This document shows, one piece after another, positions 37,216 to 52,200 of a stretch of 64,000 bases of DNA. Origin of the DNA: Archegozetes longisetosus (taxonomy: Eukaryota > Arthropoda > Arachnida > Sarcoptiformes > Trhypochthoniidae). Every line of letters begins with the position of its first letter. The stretch's first letter is position 1. The notes beneath the pieces were generated by a model. That model was given only the letters and a program-made list of their open reading frames with translations. It had not been told where the DNA came from and made no database searches. Position numbers and translations under genes: made by a program. The DNA is taken from positions 4,886,001 through 4,950,000 of the forward strand of contig JAEMBT020000008.1 in the NCBI GenBank assembly GCA_018873245.2, written 5' to 3'.

Positions 37216-40200
37216 TACTGTATTTATCAGAATCTCATTTTTGCTGTGATCTGAATTTTAATTATTTGTCACAACTCTCAGTTCATTCATGTTTCTAATA
37301 GCGATTGGATTTATTCCTCAATAGCTTTGTTTCTAAAGAGAAGTGTTTTTGACAAACCTTACAAAAAGTTAAATAGAAGATAGAATTTGTAGCTCTTTTA
37401 CGAACCTTTACTCGAGGTTATGACTAGAATAAAGGTTAAGAATCTATATTTATCTGTTAGAATTGAGTTATTTATTATCTAAAATTGTGTTGAAGTGGTG
37501 AATCTGAGTTTTAAAACTATTATCATAAGCTAACAGATATCGATTGTTTTGAGCTAAAAAGTGAAGACCAAGGCATTAAAGGATTAGCGAATTTTCTCTT
37601 CTCCCTCTATATTTCATACTCTTTTGTTTTCATTAAAGTCAAATATATCTTAAATACGGATTTGACTTCTCAACGGATTCTTATAGCGAACATTTTCAAG
37701 CATTTATCAGAAAATCCAATTAGGGTTTAAGGAATGATTGAAAAATATTTGTATGAAAAATGAGAGAATATTCTTAAAAATAGAATTGCAAATCTAAAAC
37801 AAACATAGCCTGTGAGTGATGTGTACATAGATAGCAAAATGATGGTAATCAAATTTAATATAATGTTTTTCGCAGATAACAAGAGAAACTGTAGAATCTA
37901 GGCATTAATTTGCATATTTTACATTTATTATCATTTCTCTTAATTCAAATGAGACCATAAGTCAAAATAAAAATTCTACCATGCGCTTTAATTAATTAAA
38001 TTAAGTGCTAATGAATATTCGTGGTATAGAATATAGTGTAAGTGGTAACGAAGATAGAAGGTATATAATATGGAATGTATTAGTGAGAGAGATGAGTTGA
38101 GAAGAAGCAGAGTGAGAACTTAGGTGAAAGTAGTATTGTAATAAAAAGAATAATAGTTGCCATTATTCTTAATCATTACTATCATTGGTCTCTGATGACC
38201 TATATATTAAAACAGATAGAATCATGTCTAAGCGCTTTATTATACTTAAGTGCACATAAACAACAAGCATCTACGTTTTTTTAGAATTCTTTCTTCTTCT
38301 TATCTTTTACTGCCACTCAATCAATATGTTTTCAACATTCTAACGCTCATAATTCACTCAATTTATTATCATTGAATGCTTCTTATATTTAATGATCACG
38401 TTTTTTATTATCATTCAATGCTTCTCATATTTAATGATCACATTTTTGTTTCTTATAAACTAAGATTCATACTAACATAAACTTTCAAATTGATCTGAAC
38501 TTCAGAATCGAATCATTCGATATCTTTAGATCTAAGCTTTTATCTCAGCCAACCTAACTATGAAAGCTATCATTAAAAATGTTAAGTACATCAAAAATCA
38601 AAGTTTGGTTTACCCGGTATTTTTGTTTTTGGCCATCTTTTCCGCTACAGAAGTCACTCTTTGATAATTTTAAGGAATTTAGAGCATTATTTCAAAGTAT
38701 ATATCAGAAATTTAAGCATTATTTTAAAAGATACATCAGGAATTTAGAGCTTATAGGGAGTATTTAGAGCGAAGTGTATTTAGGTTGATTGTAAGTGAAT
38801 ACTACCCTTTAGTGAGACTAAGTAAATTACTAGAAAAGGGTTTGATGTACACATGGAAAAACTGATCTACACATGATTAAATGCATTCCAACCACACTAT
38901 GGCTTTCGTGTAACTTCAACTAAAAGCATCATTAATTCAAATAACAGAACCATTGCTGACGTTGTACAAAAAGTTTAATAATAGCTCTGTTTCAATATAA
39001 ACATTGCTAGCATAATTGTAATTATTATTAGTAGTAATTAAATAAACAAAAACTGTTAAACTAATTATTACTTAGTTATACTTCTGGTTAAGCGTTCATT
39101 TAATTGACGAAAATTCATTTAAAGCCACTCTGGTATCTAAAGTCACTCTGGTATCTAAAGTCACTCTAGTATCTAAAGCCACTCTGGTATCTATTAGGAG
39201 TTAGACTAATATCGATTTAGTGCTCAAATGTTTCTAGTGTTTCTATCGTCATGTCTAACTGTTAAATATTGTTTGTAAGATAAATTTAATACTCAACTTT
39301 TTCTCTTTTTAACAGCTTTCTTTTCTAATCACTAAACATTTATTAATTAGTTAACCAACCAAAACACAACTTCTCCTCTCTTTCTGACGTCTCCAACTCA
39401 TAAATTATTAACAGTTAGTCACTAAAATTGATTTCGGTTTAGTTATTAGCAAAAATCTAGTTTTTCTGCTCAATTTAGGAAACGATTGGAATAAGTTATT
39501 GAACAACATACTGAGGAAAAAGAGATATTCAGCAAAAAAAAAGACAAAAAACAAAGAGAAGAGAAAAGATAACTAATAACTAATCTTAAGAAATATAAGA
39601 ATTGACTTATAAATCCATATGTCTTATCTATTGTTGCCATGAGTAACAATTTTATTTAGTATTAAACAAGTTGTTATACTAACTTTAGATCTACGTTCAC
39701 ATCTGTCTGTTTCTCAAATATTTATTACCAACAAATCTGCTCTAACTCAATAAAGTTAATGATATTTTTGTTTGACATCGATTATTAATGAGTAAAACTT
39801 GATGGCACTAGCAAATATTAATCTCTAGGTTCCATTACTTTGTAGCTATGTGTTAGTTATGTCAACTAAGCTTCTAGCATATAATGTTTGAGATTCAAGC
39901 ATACTAAGTTTGAGAATCGAACATGCTACGTTTCAGAATCAAATATACTATGTTTCAGAATCAAGCATACTAAGTTTGAGATTTAAACATACTAAGTTTG
40001 AAATTCAAGTATACTAAGTTGAGATTTAAGCTTACTATGCTTGAGAGGCAATTTTTAAGTATTTCACTAAAAGCTTTCATATGATTGTATTTATATCGTC
40101 GTATCGATTAGATGTAACTACCAAATCTGGTTAGTAATAATAAATTATATAAGACCATGAATAAAAGATGAGATTTTCATCCGTATTTGTACTATGTGAA

Positions 40201-43200
40201 TTATTTTCAACTATATCCTCGACTATAATTCCATTAAAATTTCAATTAGCTATCTACTGTCTATTGACATTATATTATGCATTGAGTTGAGTCAAGATTT
40301 TTAGAGGTAAGGCTCAAATAAGAGAAATGGTAAAATACTTATTGCGTTTAGTTCATAAAATACAAGTATTGTTAGAAATATTTGAGTGAAAATATCAATA
40401 CTTTTATTCAACTCAAAGTATAATTTATTGGTAAACTGATTTTGACAGATTTTCACGACACATCAAATAAATGATACGTTAAATCCTAATGTTTTCCTCC
40501 GACAAAAATGTCTACTATTCCAAACCAAAGCCTTTTCTAGTTGCTTAATAAAACCATTTATTCATAAGAATAAATGTTGTGTTAGTTTAAAATTCGGTCA
40601 GTTTTAAGCACTTTTTATATCTAACTGATAATAGATTGAAATTAATCAACTAAAAGAATAACTTTTATCAGTACTCTAAACAAGTACTCGACTTTAAAAC
40701 TATCAAATCAATAAAAGGAAACTATCCGTAAAATGACTTAAGAGCCATTTTGCATCTCATTTAGAAATGTTTTGCTTGTTTCAATAAATTATTCATAAAA
40801 ATAGATAAGACTCCAGCTCAAAATCAAACTAACTTGAAGTATGAAAATAGAAATTTGTTCTGATTTGTTCTCCACTTTAGAGACTGCAATAACTATAGTG
40901 ACAATAGCATGCGATTTAGTGGTCAAATAAAATACTAGTAATAAAAGTTAAATTCAAATTTAGGTCTAATATTCTACTCTTATCTTTCAGTTTGAGTGAG
41001 CATCGGTAGAATAGTTGTATTTTAGTATTATATAAAGAGGAGTTAAGTAAAATGACATACCCATAGGTGTTGCGATACCATATCCTTTATTATCCAACAA
41101 TCCGCCGATTTGAGTCAAATTGCAATCTCTCTGAACCATATAGTCTAACATAGTCTAAAAATAGTAAAATTTATTACAAATTCAATTATTAGTCAATAAA
41201 GAATATGTCAATATGTGAATAATGTGAATATAAAACTATTTGAAACTTACAGATTCCATTAGAAAAGCATAGTCTCCATTCAATACTCTACTATATCCTT
41301 CTTCGTATTTCGATACGAAAACTTCTCGATTCTTCTCCATATATTTCCACATTTTTTGATAGGTTGGAAATTTTGAATCCTATTCGTTTGTGCCAATAGA
41401 TCATTTGTCATGAATTTGATTTGGAAAATGCTTTTTTAGTTAGACTTATATATAAAGTATATTTCAAGTTATGTTAGTGTCTATGTTAGTACCTATGTTA
41501 GTATCTATGTTAGTACCTATGTTAGTATCTATGTTAGTGTCAGAAAGAATACATCGCAATAGAAGCGCATATAATATAGTATTAATAATATATTTGCCAA
41601 GATCTATATCATCAAACCCTACTATTACATATTGAGTCCTAATATATCTAATGAATATATACTAGATATTTATTACATCCTTATTATTCATCTTTCAACA
41701 TGTTTATATTACTATAACTTCTCTATTACTTCTGTTTGTTCGTCAAAATAGTTTGACACTATTGAGGAGTCTATATTGACATTTATTCCCTCTACACTCT
41801 CCTGTACTCTATATTTTCCTGTTCTTTGCCTCAAATCATCTTTTATAAAACAAAATTTTCAACTAAATCTGTTTATTATATGATCAAATGGAGTCTTGAA
41901 ATAGGAATATGAAGTTGATTGACAGACTAGAAAATTTGTGAATATATTGAAACACTGAGAGTCAAGTTGTTAGGAGGTCGATATATTTGGTATAAAACTG
42001 GTTTAAACTTGCACTTTTTAATCAATAAACCACATTATCAACACTTCATATTTATAATAAAGATCATAGAATAAAATTCGTTAGAGTCTGGTCAAATTTC
42101 ACTTGATTATTTAGATTTATTTCAATTTGTGTTTCTATGAATAATATATAAAACATATGAATGTATTCTTAAATTTCAGAGAAGATTCTGTTTTGCTTAT
42201 CATGTCTCTTGTTTTATTCATAAATCAGAAGTTGGTGTTTTCTTTCAGATGAAGGCTCATCAAGAAAGTTTTAGTTTGAAATCGAAATTCAAATCTTCTC
42301 AACTAGCATTTGATTAGTCTGAAAAGTTGACAATTAAAGACAAGTCCTTAGGGGTTAGAAACTTTACGAATAATAAACTAAGAGCTAGTTTCTGTGAAAA
42401 AATGTCAGATAATTTTATGTAGTTTAACATTCATAGCTGTCTAAAAGTTTACAGTAAATATATGAAATTATACATCGAAAAAAGTCAAATTCATATTAAG
42501 CTGGTATCATCAGCAGTTAAATATCTAAATGTATATTATATTGAATTTAATATATTCCTACTTATTATAGACTCCACTAAATGTGTTTTGAATTCAAATG
42601 ATTGAACGTTATTCGTTAACATAAGTTGATAAGAAGATGAAAATTGAGCATAAAAGATCAAACAAAATTTTAACTTATAGAAGATTGAACAACTGCTCGA
42701 AGATAGAATTATGGATAAAAGTTAAGAAAAGGATAGTAAAATAAGTCAATATTAAGAGACTTACTCTAAAAAAAGTCATAGTACTGCCCCCGTCGAGAGA
42801 TCCATATTTGATTTTAGTTTGCGAAGCTAAGTCTTCTACACTTTCAATCGGTGTTATCATTCTTTCGACTGTCAAAAATGCTGCCAAATTGGCGGTATAC
42901 GACGATATGAGAATTAAAGTGAAGAACCACCAAATGGCACCTATTATTCGAGTTGATATTGATCTCGGATTCAAATCACAACCTTGTTTCATAAGAGTTA
43001 CCACTGTGAACCAGAACGAATCTGCTAAACTAAACTGGTTCTCTATTACATCAGGTTCCTATCAATCAATTGATTCAAAAATCGTTTTGTCAATAAACAG
43101 AAAATTTGTCTACAAATACATAGTTCTTAGGCTAAAGTAGTTCTAAAGTAATACAGTCTAACCTGTCTAATTTGAACACGCAGTTAAGTGATTTTTAAAA

Positions 43201-46200
43201 AAGAACAAAAGATAAGCCTTAACTTTGAACGGACTTATTTAGTCAGTTATAAAAGCCACTTAACTGCAAGTTGTCGCAAGAAAGGTTAAGCTGGCATTAG
43301 ATTAAATAAAATATAGTTTACTTTATCGCAAGGGTGAGGATTAGCCCATTCATAAGGACTAAATCTGGCGACAATAAATAATGTTGAGCTGACAAGTGCA
43401 TAGGCCGCCACTACATACAGCCATATATCTACTGCTAATGGACTCATAAACGAGAAGAGACGTGTCGGCATATTCGTAGGAATTTTGAATAGTATACCAA
43501 TCCCTAAGTTCATGAATGGCTTCGTGAAATCTATTACATTCTCTCTTGCGTAACTTATTGTCATTGGAGCCACTGCTAAGTCAGCCTTCTGTCAATATAT
43601 TAATAAGAACTCTATTAAACTTTATGTTGTGGTTCAACCAAATAAGAAAACATTAGGTTATTTTTGTTGTAATCCAATATCTATAAAAACTAGATATCTA
43701 TAAAACTAACTCTATAGTTGTGTTGTCAAACGTTTAGATCACTTTCTATCAGATTATCAAACGTTTATATGACAGATAGTAATAGGAATAAAATAACATA
43801 CTTTTAGTATTAATTCTTTAACAAGACCATTCCATTCTCCTGTGACAGGATCTTCAGCACCAAATCTACTATCAGGCACTAAATATAATTCATAATTGAA
43901 GCCCAATACTTTGGCGATCGCATTCAATAGGTCAATACAGAAGCCTTCATATTTGACTGTATTCGTTGCATTGGATGTCCTTATTATTACATAAGGATGT
44001 TCCTGTAATTACAATTAATGTTATCTAGTTGGATCGATTTTTAAATACTAATAAAACTGGGCTTATATTCTAAATCTATTCTTTAACTGTTTGTTCTAGT
44101 AGTTAAAACATAGTTCGATGTACTATAGGGTTAAATCAAATTCAAGACTATTGTCATTTCAATAAGAAAGTTGATTTTTCAAAAAACAACTCTAACCTAA
44201 CAATCGATTATTCAATTTATTTTTGTGGATGTCACCAAAATTGCATTTGATTTAAACTGAGATATAGCTTGAATTTGAAACTATGAAGTTTTAATATAAT
44301 TAGAATTTTGTAACTTTGGATAAGAAATTCTGTTATTTTGGATAAGAAATTCTGTTATTTTGGATAAGAAATTCTGTTATTTTTGATAAGAAATTCTTCT
44401 TTTTTCTTATTAAATTCAAATGTTCTACTCTTGTAACTAACAAGCAATTTTCTGATAAATCGCTCTCCAACTCGTGATCTTCAATCAAATTTAAAAAGCA
44501 AAATCTATTTACAACTTTGTTAAATGCCATCAAAGGATCAAAATTTAAGGATTGATAGAAAAACGTGATTTTCTTGAGTCCATTAAGTTGCTCACAAAAA
44601 GGCATCAATGTACTTTACGTAACTGTTTAGGTGAATCCTATCAAGTGCTATCTCTAATTTGAGATTGTATCTTAAGAAATAGATGAAAACAAACTAAAAC
44701 TTAGAACCTTTATACTGCGTATTATTTCTATCGATTCTATGATTATATAATTATATATTATATGAAAATTGAACTAGAATCATTTATAATTATTTATTAA
44801 GCAATCTTAAATTCAATCCAATTCGATCGAATTCAATTGAAATAACATTTATAGCACTCACTCAACGAACTATTGATCGTAAAATGTGGTTCACAATTGA
44901 ATTGTTTAACGTTTAAATTAGATTTGAGAGACGATTGTACAACTATTGGTGACAATTTTCTTTTCTATAACTTCAACAGCAAACATCTATAAATTTTAAA
45001 ATATAATCATATTTATACAACTGACATCTTTCTAATATTGTTTCTAAGTCAAGTGTATTCATGTGGAATCAATTCTCATTTGAAATGTTAGATGTTCAGC
45101 TAAAACACCAACCAACTTTGTAAACAAATATTATTAAGCTTTACAGTGAGTCAAACTCAATCTACTTATTATTTATATCTTAATAGTTAAACCTCTTTCT
45201 TGTTTAGCATTCTATTTGATGAGCTTTAGCGCAATACTACCCAAACCTCTCTTTATTTCTACCTTTCTCCTAATCACTACAGAAAATCAATTCAATAGTA
45301 ATTTTATTTTAAGTTATTCAAACTAAGTCTCTTCTGACTTTAATTTAGTTAATGAGCTGTTTTTGAAAACAAATATCGAAAGTAAGGGAGAAATAGTGAG
45401 ATAAAAGTTGTATATAAATGTATAATATTAATATTAAAGAATAAAATAACAATAATCAAACCTCAATAGTGGTAACCCTGAGAGTTATATTATTATAACC
45501 AAATTCACGAAACGCATAAAGTTTAGATATATTGAGCCCAGAATCGCTGGTCCACTCACCAACCTATGTACAGGAGATAGGCTAAGTTGGGTAGGAATCC
45601 AATAAAACTACTTATTCTGCTACTGCACAGTTCATACCTTATCCAGTTCTAAATGCCTCAATTTTAATAAATCCATCTTAACACTCGTTCGCGTGCCTCC
45701 TTTGAATGATATCTTACCAGTTAAGCCTTGGAATTCGACCTAAAATCAACCATTTCATTACTCAGCAGCAAACGATCGATAATTATTAATAAATTATCTT
45801 TGAAGGTAAACACTTGAAATATTGATTTATTTATTCGAGCTTTGCATATATGATATAAGTGATGAAAATTGTTCATAATAATCAGACTAATCAGACAAGT
45901 ATTAATGCTTTATTGCGGTACTAAATATTCACAAATATTTCAAATGTCAGTCTTTTGTCAGTAGATAATATTTCCTACAATGTTAATCGTCATTTGATTG
46001 GCTGCTTAAGTATTTGATATACGATTTAATCAGGTTATTCAACGAAAGATTGGCTCAAATTGACATTAGATTAAACAAATATTCAATTGTATTGGGTAAT
46101 TATGTTTGGTTTTCGTGTCACACTATGTCTACATTGAGATTAAGTTTACATAACAGAAACATAAGAGGAAAACAAATTGAACACAAGATAACGCTTACAT

Positions 46201-49200
46201 AATTTCACCCTCATCTCTACATTTATTCTCTTCAAATCTATTTTCAATTTTAATCATTATTACGTGTAACTCCAGTTTTCATTCAAAAGTTCAAATATCT
46301 AACAAAGTTTGAATCTATGTTAATATTGCAAAACTTATAATTAATTAACTTTTGAAGATGCAAATGCTCACACTAATAGTGAAAGAAAAGATTGCAAAAT
46401 ATTTGTCTCTATCATATGCTTGTAAACTTACATCGTTATGTCTTATATACAGCTGTGATTAGTAAAATGCAATTTCATTTAGCTGCGTATAGTTCAAATC
46501 AAATAATTGTTCTTATTTCTCTGAATAAATCATCCTTAAAATAGAATAACTACCACCACAGCTAACGAATAACTATTTCAAATAATCCAATTATCCCGAT
46601 CGAAATTTCAAGTATAACTCAAGTTGGGTTCAAAGCTAGCCCACTCTATCATTCTTCAAGAGTCTTATGTCTATTCATATAATATCTTTTATTTTATATC
46701 AATAACTTATTTCAATTGCATCTGGGGCTTTATTGAAGGATTATTCTCAAAAAGAAGCAATCTTTTTGTTTTTCTTTTCTGACTTAGCCATTTTGTGTGA
46801 CATTTTCTAAGTTTGAGTTTCTATTTTCTAAGTTTGAATTTCTATTTTCTAATCACACCATTTTCCTTTCAGAGATGGTTCAAATCACTTGAATATTTCT
46901 ACTTCAACTCTATTTTAACACTAAAATCAAGTTTCTTTATCTAGCAGTAAATCCTGCTTATTTTTCCTAAACATATTTATCTATTATATAAATGACAAAA
47001 CTTTTCCTATAACAGTATATGTACCAATTTATGAACCAATTTTGAGACAATATAACTGTTGAAAATAGAATAGATCTAACAAAAATCGATTAGAAGCTTG
47101 AATAAATCAATCAAAATAATTCCATTGTATAGTCTTCATATTTATAGCTCCCCAATTGAGGAGCTATTTATTGTTAAGAAGTCAGGCATCAATTATTGAA
47201 TCAGATTCCTATAATGCCTTTTGTGTTGATAAAATAGTAGCAAAAAATATTATATAACCAAATGTCCGATATTATCAATAGATGTGCTCATTGACGAGGC
47301 TTTAGTTCTTAAGAGCCTTATTATATAAGATCTATTTTTTCGTACACGATACATCATCTCATATAAGATGCATTTTCTTATATAAAATCCATTTTCTTAT
47401 ATCCATAAACAGTAATTTTTATACAATTCCTATTGAAAAGATTGCTTTATTTTTACGACCAACAGCATCAATTGAAAGCAAAACACGAAAATTACTTCAA
47501 TAGGACTGACATGTATAGAGACATAAAGAAGAGTGATCTCTAATAAAACCAAAATAATAAGTTATATTTTATATAATGATGAGCTTTCCGCAATTTGTTT
47601 GAGAAAACATTAGGGCATAAGATTGAGATTCACTTCAGAAAATTACATCAAATCATACTTGAAAAACTGCTCTCCTTTTCTACTAAAATCTTATCTATTT
47701 TTCCCCTTTAAAAACCTCGTTTAAGATGCAATAAACATAAGATTGAAGTATTACATAAATTAATAATATGGGAAAAGATTTACGTTCGAAAACTTAATAA
47801 TCTCTGATAGCAACCAGAAACGATGCGATGTCATCGCATGCTTTATATCAGATCAAATATGTTCAGATATTAACAAACTTATAGAATATTCATATACTAA
47901 TCAAAACAAATCTAAAATCAAATTTGGCAACAAATTGATGTAGATGAGAGAGAAGTTGAGATAGCAGTAAGTATCTAGAAGTTGCCATCGCGGATTACTA
48001 AGTCTGTAGAGGTAAGAAGCATATTAATCTCACCGAATCGATGTAATTAAAGAGAGATGGGCCATCAGTCCATGATATTTCAGCATCACATGAAGCGTTA
48101 TTGGGAAATCTCAATAGGAATGGAGAGTTTTGTTGTAGTGAATGTAATCCTCTTGATAGAGCATATACTGAATCGTACATCAATGCAGGTCCAGCCTATC
48201 ATTTTATTAAATTAATGTACATTTGCATTATTTCTCAATCATATAGTTCTAAATTTACTATTCATTCTAACTTCTATATCTCTTCTATTTATATGTTATC
48301 ATTTCATTTCTAACTCTTCTATTATAAGTCTTCTTCTTTCATCAGTTAGACATTGAGTTTGACCAAAGAAGAAGTGAAAGAAGAAGTTTATATGGAGAGT
48401 AAAGTAATTATGAAATGGAAGAGAAAAGGGATGAAATGGAGATTAAAGCAGATAAATAGATATGATAGTAGAGAATTACCTGAATAACATTATTTTTGCT
48501 CAAAATATGATTGCCAATTGGTTGAAATCGTTCAATATCTCTAAGTATATGTCTGACTAAAGGATTATCGGAATCCACTAATCGAAAGGCTGTCATATTG
48601 ACATAATTGTATTTAAAGTCCTCCAAGTCGAATGTTTCTAAATCCTTTTGTTCACAGTTGTATGATTTTAGATTAATTGAGATTAGCTCAACTATATTAT
48701 TTATTTGTATTGATTATCAATTATATTTTATGTCTTATCGTATTTGTTTAATCTTAAGAATAAATGCTTAATCTTAGTGTTTAACAAGCTGAAAATGAAA
48801 GTTTATTATTAAATTTAGATGATTTATTTTCATATGATATTAAGATTATGTTTAAAACTGATGTTTTACTAATTATTCAACATTGAGTCATATAGATTGT
48901 TTTTAATATAAATATACTAAAAATTTGATTCACAATATTCTTGATTACAACAGTGACGAAATTACTAAAATTATATCACTTATTTATTAAAATATTAAAT
49001 ACTATTATGATAAATAATATCTAGTCTAAAAACTGTGTTTCATATTTAATTTCTCAGATTCAATCTTAATATTATTTGCATTTTACTATGTTTTTGTTTA
49101 TTATTTAGACTAACTACAACCAACTATAGTTTCGTTTGTCTCAATATTAAACAATAAGTAAACATCAGTTTAAATATCTCTTTAAGATTATATATCTATT

Positions 49201-52200
49201 CTTAAGATCAAATAATTATTAGGATTAGATGTAATAGATATCAACTATTTTAGCTCAAGTTCAATATAATACAATGGATAGAAATAACATGCAATCAAAA
49301 GGTCCTAAATTATCTTAAGTATTAATAAACATATTAAGACTTAAGATTTAGTGACAAGACGTTTATAACCTATCTGAAAAAGTATAGATGTTAGTATGGA
49401 TTGAGTACAAATTTAGAACACAAGACAATACCTAATAATTGAAAGCCGAGTCAAAAATATGCATATATTCTAAAAATCATTAATTTTAGTTTAATAAGTA
49501 ATAAATCAAAATTTTAATTCATCCAATTATTAATGGATAAAGTGAAGTGTAGGATCAATATTTCATACAAAGCTGAGAGAGTGAATCTAAAAGAATATTC
49601 TTTTAGAATATTGTTTGAGTCTAATAACGTAATAAATTACATTCTAAGAGATTACAGGCTTTCATAGTTTATGTATAGGCTATGCATAGATCATACTCAG
49701 GCTATATATAATAGGATCGATAAAACTAATATGAAATTTATTTAATATTTAAAAATAAGATTGAATTAAATACTTACAAAAGTAGTAAAATGATAATGAT
49801 ATTTATATTCGTTCATTTGGACTTGAAGTATCTATTGACATGAGTAAAAAATAGCAGTTTTATTAGAAAAACACACCATCTCATTTTAGACTCAATTATA
49901 GATTAAAACTTGTTCTAGCAGTAATCTTAATCAAAGTTCTATTTATTCATAGACTGAAGAGAAAGAAATTTAGATGAAATAAATTGGGCTATCTCTAAGG
50001 ATTGCTAGAGTCAATATTTGACTTAATTAATTTCGATTATAGCTTTAGAACGACATGCAAATGGTTACATATTTAGCTAAAGTTCATATTGACGATATTT
50101 ACATTTAGATTAGAATGCGTATACTCTATATTTGCATAAGTTGTTAGGCAAAATGAGTGAAAAACTTACCGCTGTCAGTAAAATAGGAAGGCTTTCAGGT
50201 TTCGTATCGACAATAATTGAATAGATATTACGACTCTTTATGTCTCGTAGAGTTTCTCTGAAATGGTCTCTACCAGATTTGCGATATATAAACTGCACAT
50301 TCTTCCGAATTGGTAGTCGTACTAACTCTTGAAGAGATATCAATGCTATAAAAACAAATGAAAGATAAATCTCTTCAAGCCTTGCATGGATTGAGAAAAA
50401 AGGTTAATTAAATTAGGCAGATAATTTGAATTAAGTCAGTGCTGATGCAAATGCAGTAGTAATATTTGATGAAATAAGTTCTTATAAGCTTCTGTATGCG
50501 TGATTTGCAACAATACTAACTGAAAACTAGACTAAAACTAATCAATATAAGTAGAAGTTACATAATATATAGCACGCTTTGCTTTAGATGTCAATTACAC
50601 GAACGTGTAAACACTGTAAAACTTTAATATATTTAACTCAGAGGTAAACTGCCTTCAACTGACTTTTTGATACATAATTCACTTGAAATATAATAAAGTT
50701 GAACAGAGTTTCAGGAATAACCAGTAGGTATTGAAATAAGTAACTAAATAAGTGAAATAAGAAGTAAGACATACACATATCGTCTTCATAGATGACGGCA
50801 ACTTTGGTCCAATTAAGGAAAGTGACAAGTAATCTAAGTGATTGTGAGATGGCATAAGCTCCAGGATGCAAATTAATTGAGAATTCCTTAGCATTACTAA
50901 TAGCAATATTTTGTAATCTGGCTTCAATGTGAGGAATGTCCAAAGCATTGCATAAGGACTGGACGTGTGCACCCAATTTCTCTTCTTGTGGTCCGAAAAT
51001 GGCGATAGCACCACTACTAACTTGATAACAAGCTATATATTTATATAAATTGACAACTTATCAGAAAATATAACAGATAATATGCTTCTTATAACTTCAG
51101 GCTAACATTTTGTGTAACTTGTTTTTATTTAACTCTGATATATGTCTGTATCAGTTAGATGTGTGATGGACTATACTTCAGTTTATGGTTGATGTAGGGT
51201 TTGGGTAAGTTATTAGGCACTTATGTGGTTATCATAACAATGATCTTCTACGCCTTCGCCCTATGTACTATTCCCCTTACCTAACATATACTACTAATTT
51301 ACAGTGTCTCTCATCTAAAAACAACGTGACCCCAAATTTTTTCCCCATTAAAGGACCATGACGAAGCTCACAGTCTCATAAGATTGGTTCTGTGTGTTAA
51401 TAAATAGACAGTACCCATTAATGGAAAAAATTGGGAGTTACGTCACTATTAGATGAGAGATGCTGTAGGTCAAGTTAGTTAGGTTAGGTAAGGGTAATGG
51501 CGTACGTTACACGATAGACTTAGAAGAACATTGTTGTGGCAACTACATAAGCGCTCAACACCTATAGCCAGCATCAACCATAAACCGAAGCTCAACCAGG
51601 TGTTGTGTTTTGTATCTACTTTTAATAAATTAAGTAAGCCAGAAGATATGCCTCAAATTTACTGAGCACTTGCCTGTATAAGGGATCTAAAATTATATTA
51701 ATAGTTGATGAAAATGTACAGGTGTCAGGTAATTCGATTAGAGATAAGTCTACAAATTGAATTTTGTTTGTGAATTGGTGATTGAATAAACTTATTGTTT
51801 AAAAGTCGTATTTTATTCCACTCATGATCGATTATTAAGAATTGACTAACTTCATTGATAAGATGTTTAAAATCATTCGAAATATATTGCTTGTATTCAA
51901 TAATGATATCAAGTTGAATACTATGTGAAATCTAGATTCTGTTTTCTAAAAATCTATTCGTGATTCTGAAAAGTAGAATTTGTTTGAAAAGCTAGAAGAC
52001 TATTTAAAGTTGATCTATCAAAACAGTTAAAAACTTAAAAATCCTCAATAGCAACGTGAAACAGTCCATTGTTATATCGACCTAACTGTGATGCACGCTA
52101 AATTTTTGCCAAACTTGATTTCTGATTTGCTTTGATTACTATATTGAATATTCTAAAAGTTTGTTAATATTAGGAGATATTATACTTTGATGGAAAGCAT

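Larger units (their letters stand above)
36819..41060. other. GRIK-like: Kainate receptor intron 15 (4.2 kb)
   Basis: It contains a MITE with an expanded (GA)n end (37014-37222) and minisatellites at 39120-39194 and 39878-40042. A duplicated segment near 38360-38450 (CATTBAATGCTTCTYATATT then TAATGATCACRTTTTT) is also present. No exon seen. Confidence 0.6.

Noticed and set aside
38579-38767. 62-codon + strand frame
   Set aside because: It contains an internal imperfect repeat (TTTTAAAGATACATCAGGAA type) and no domain; likely chance.
42808-43140. + strand open frame of 110 codons
   Set aside because: It is the antisense shadow of the kainate receptor pore exon.
46014-46202. 62-codon + strand frame in receptor intron 8
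   Set aside because: No motif, no splice support, composition like the surrounding intron.
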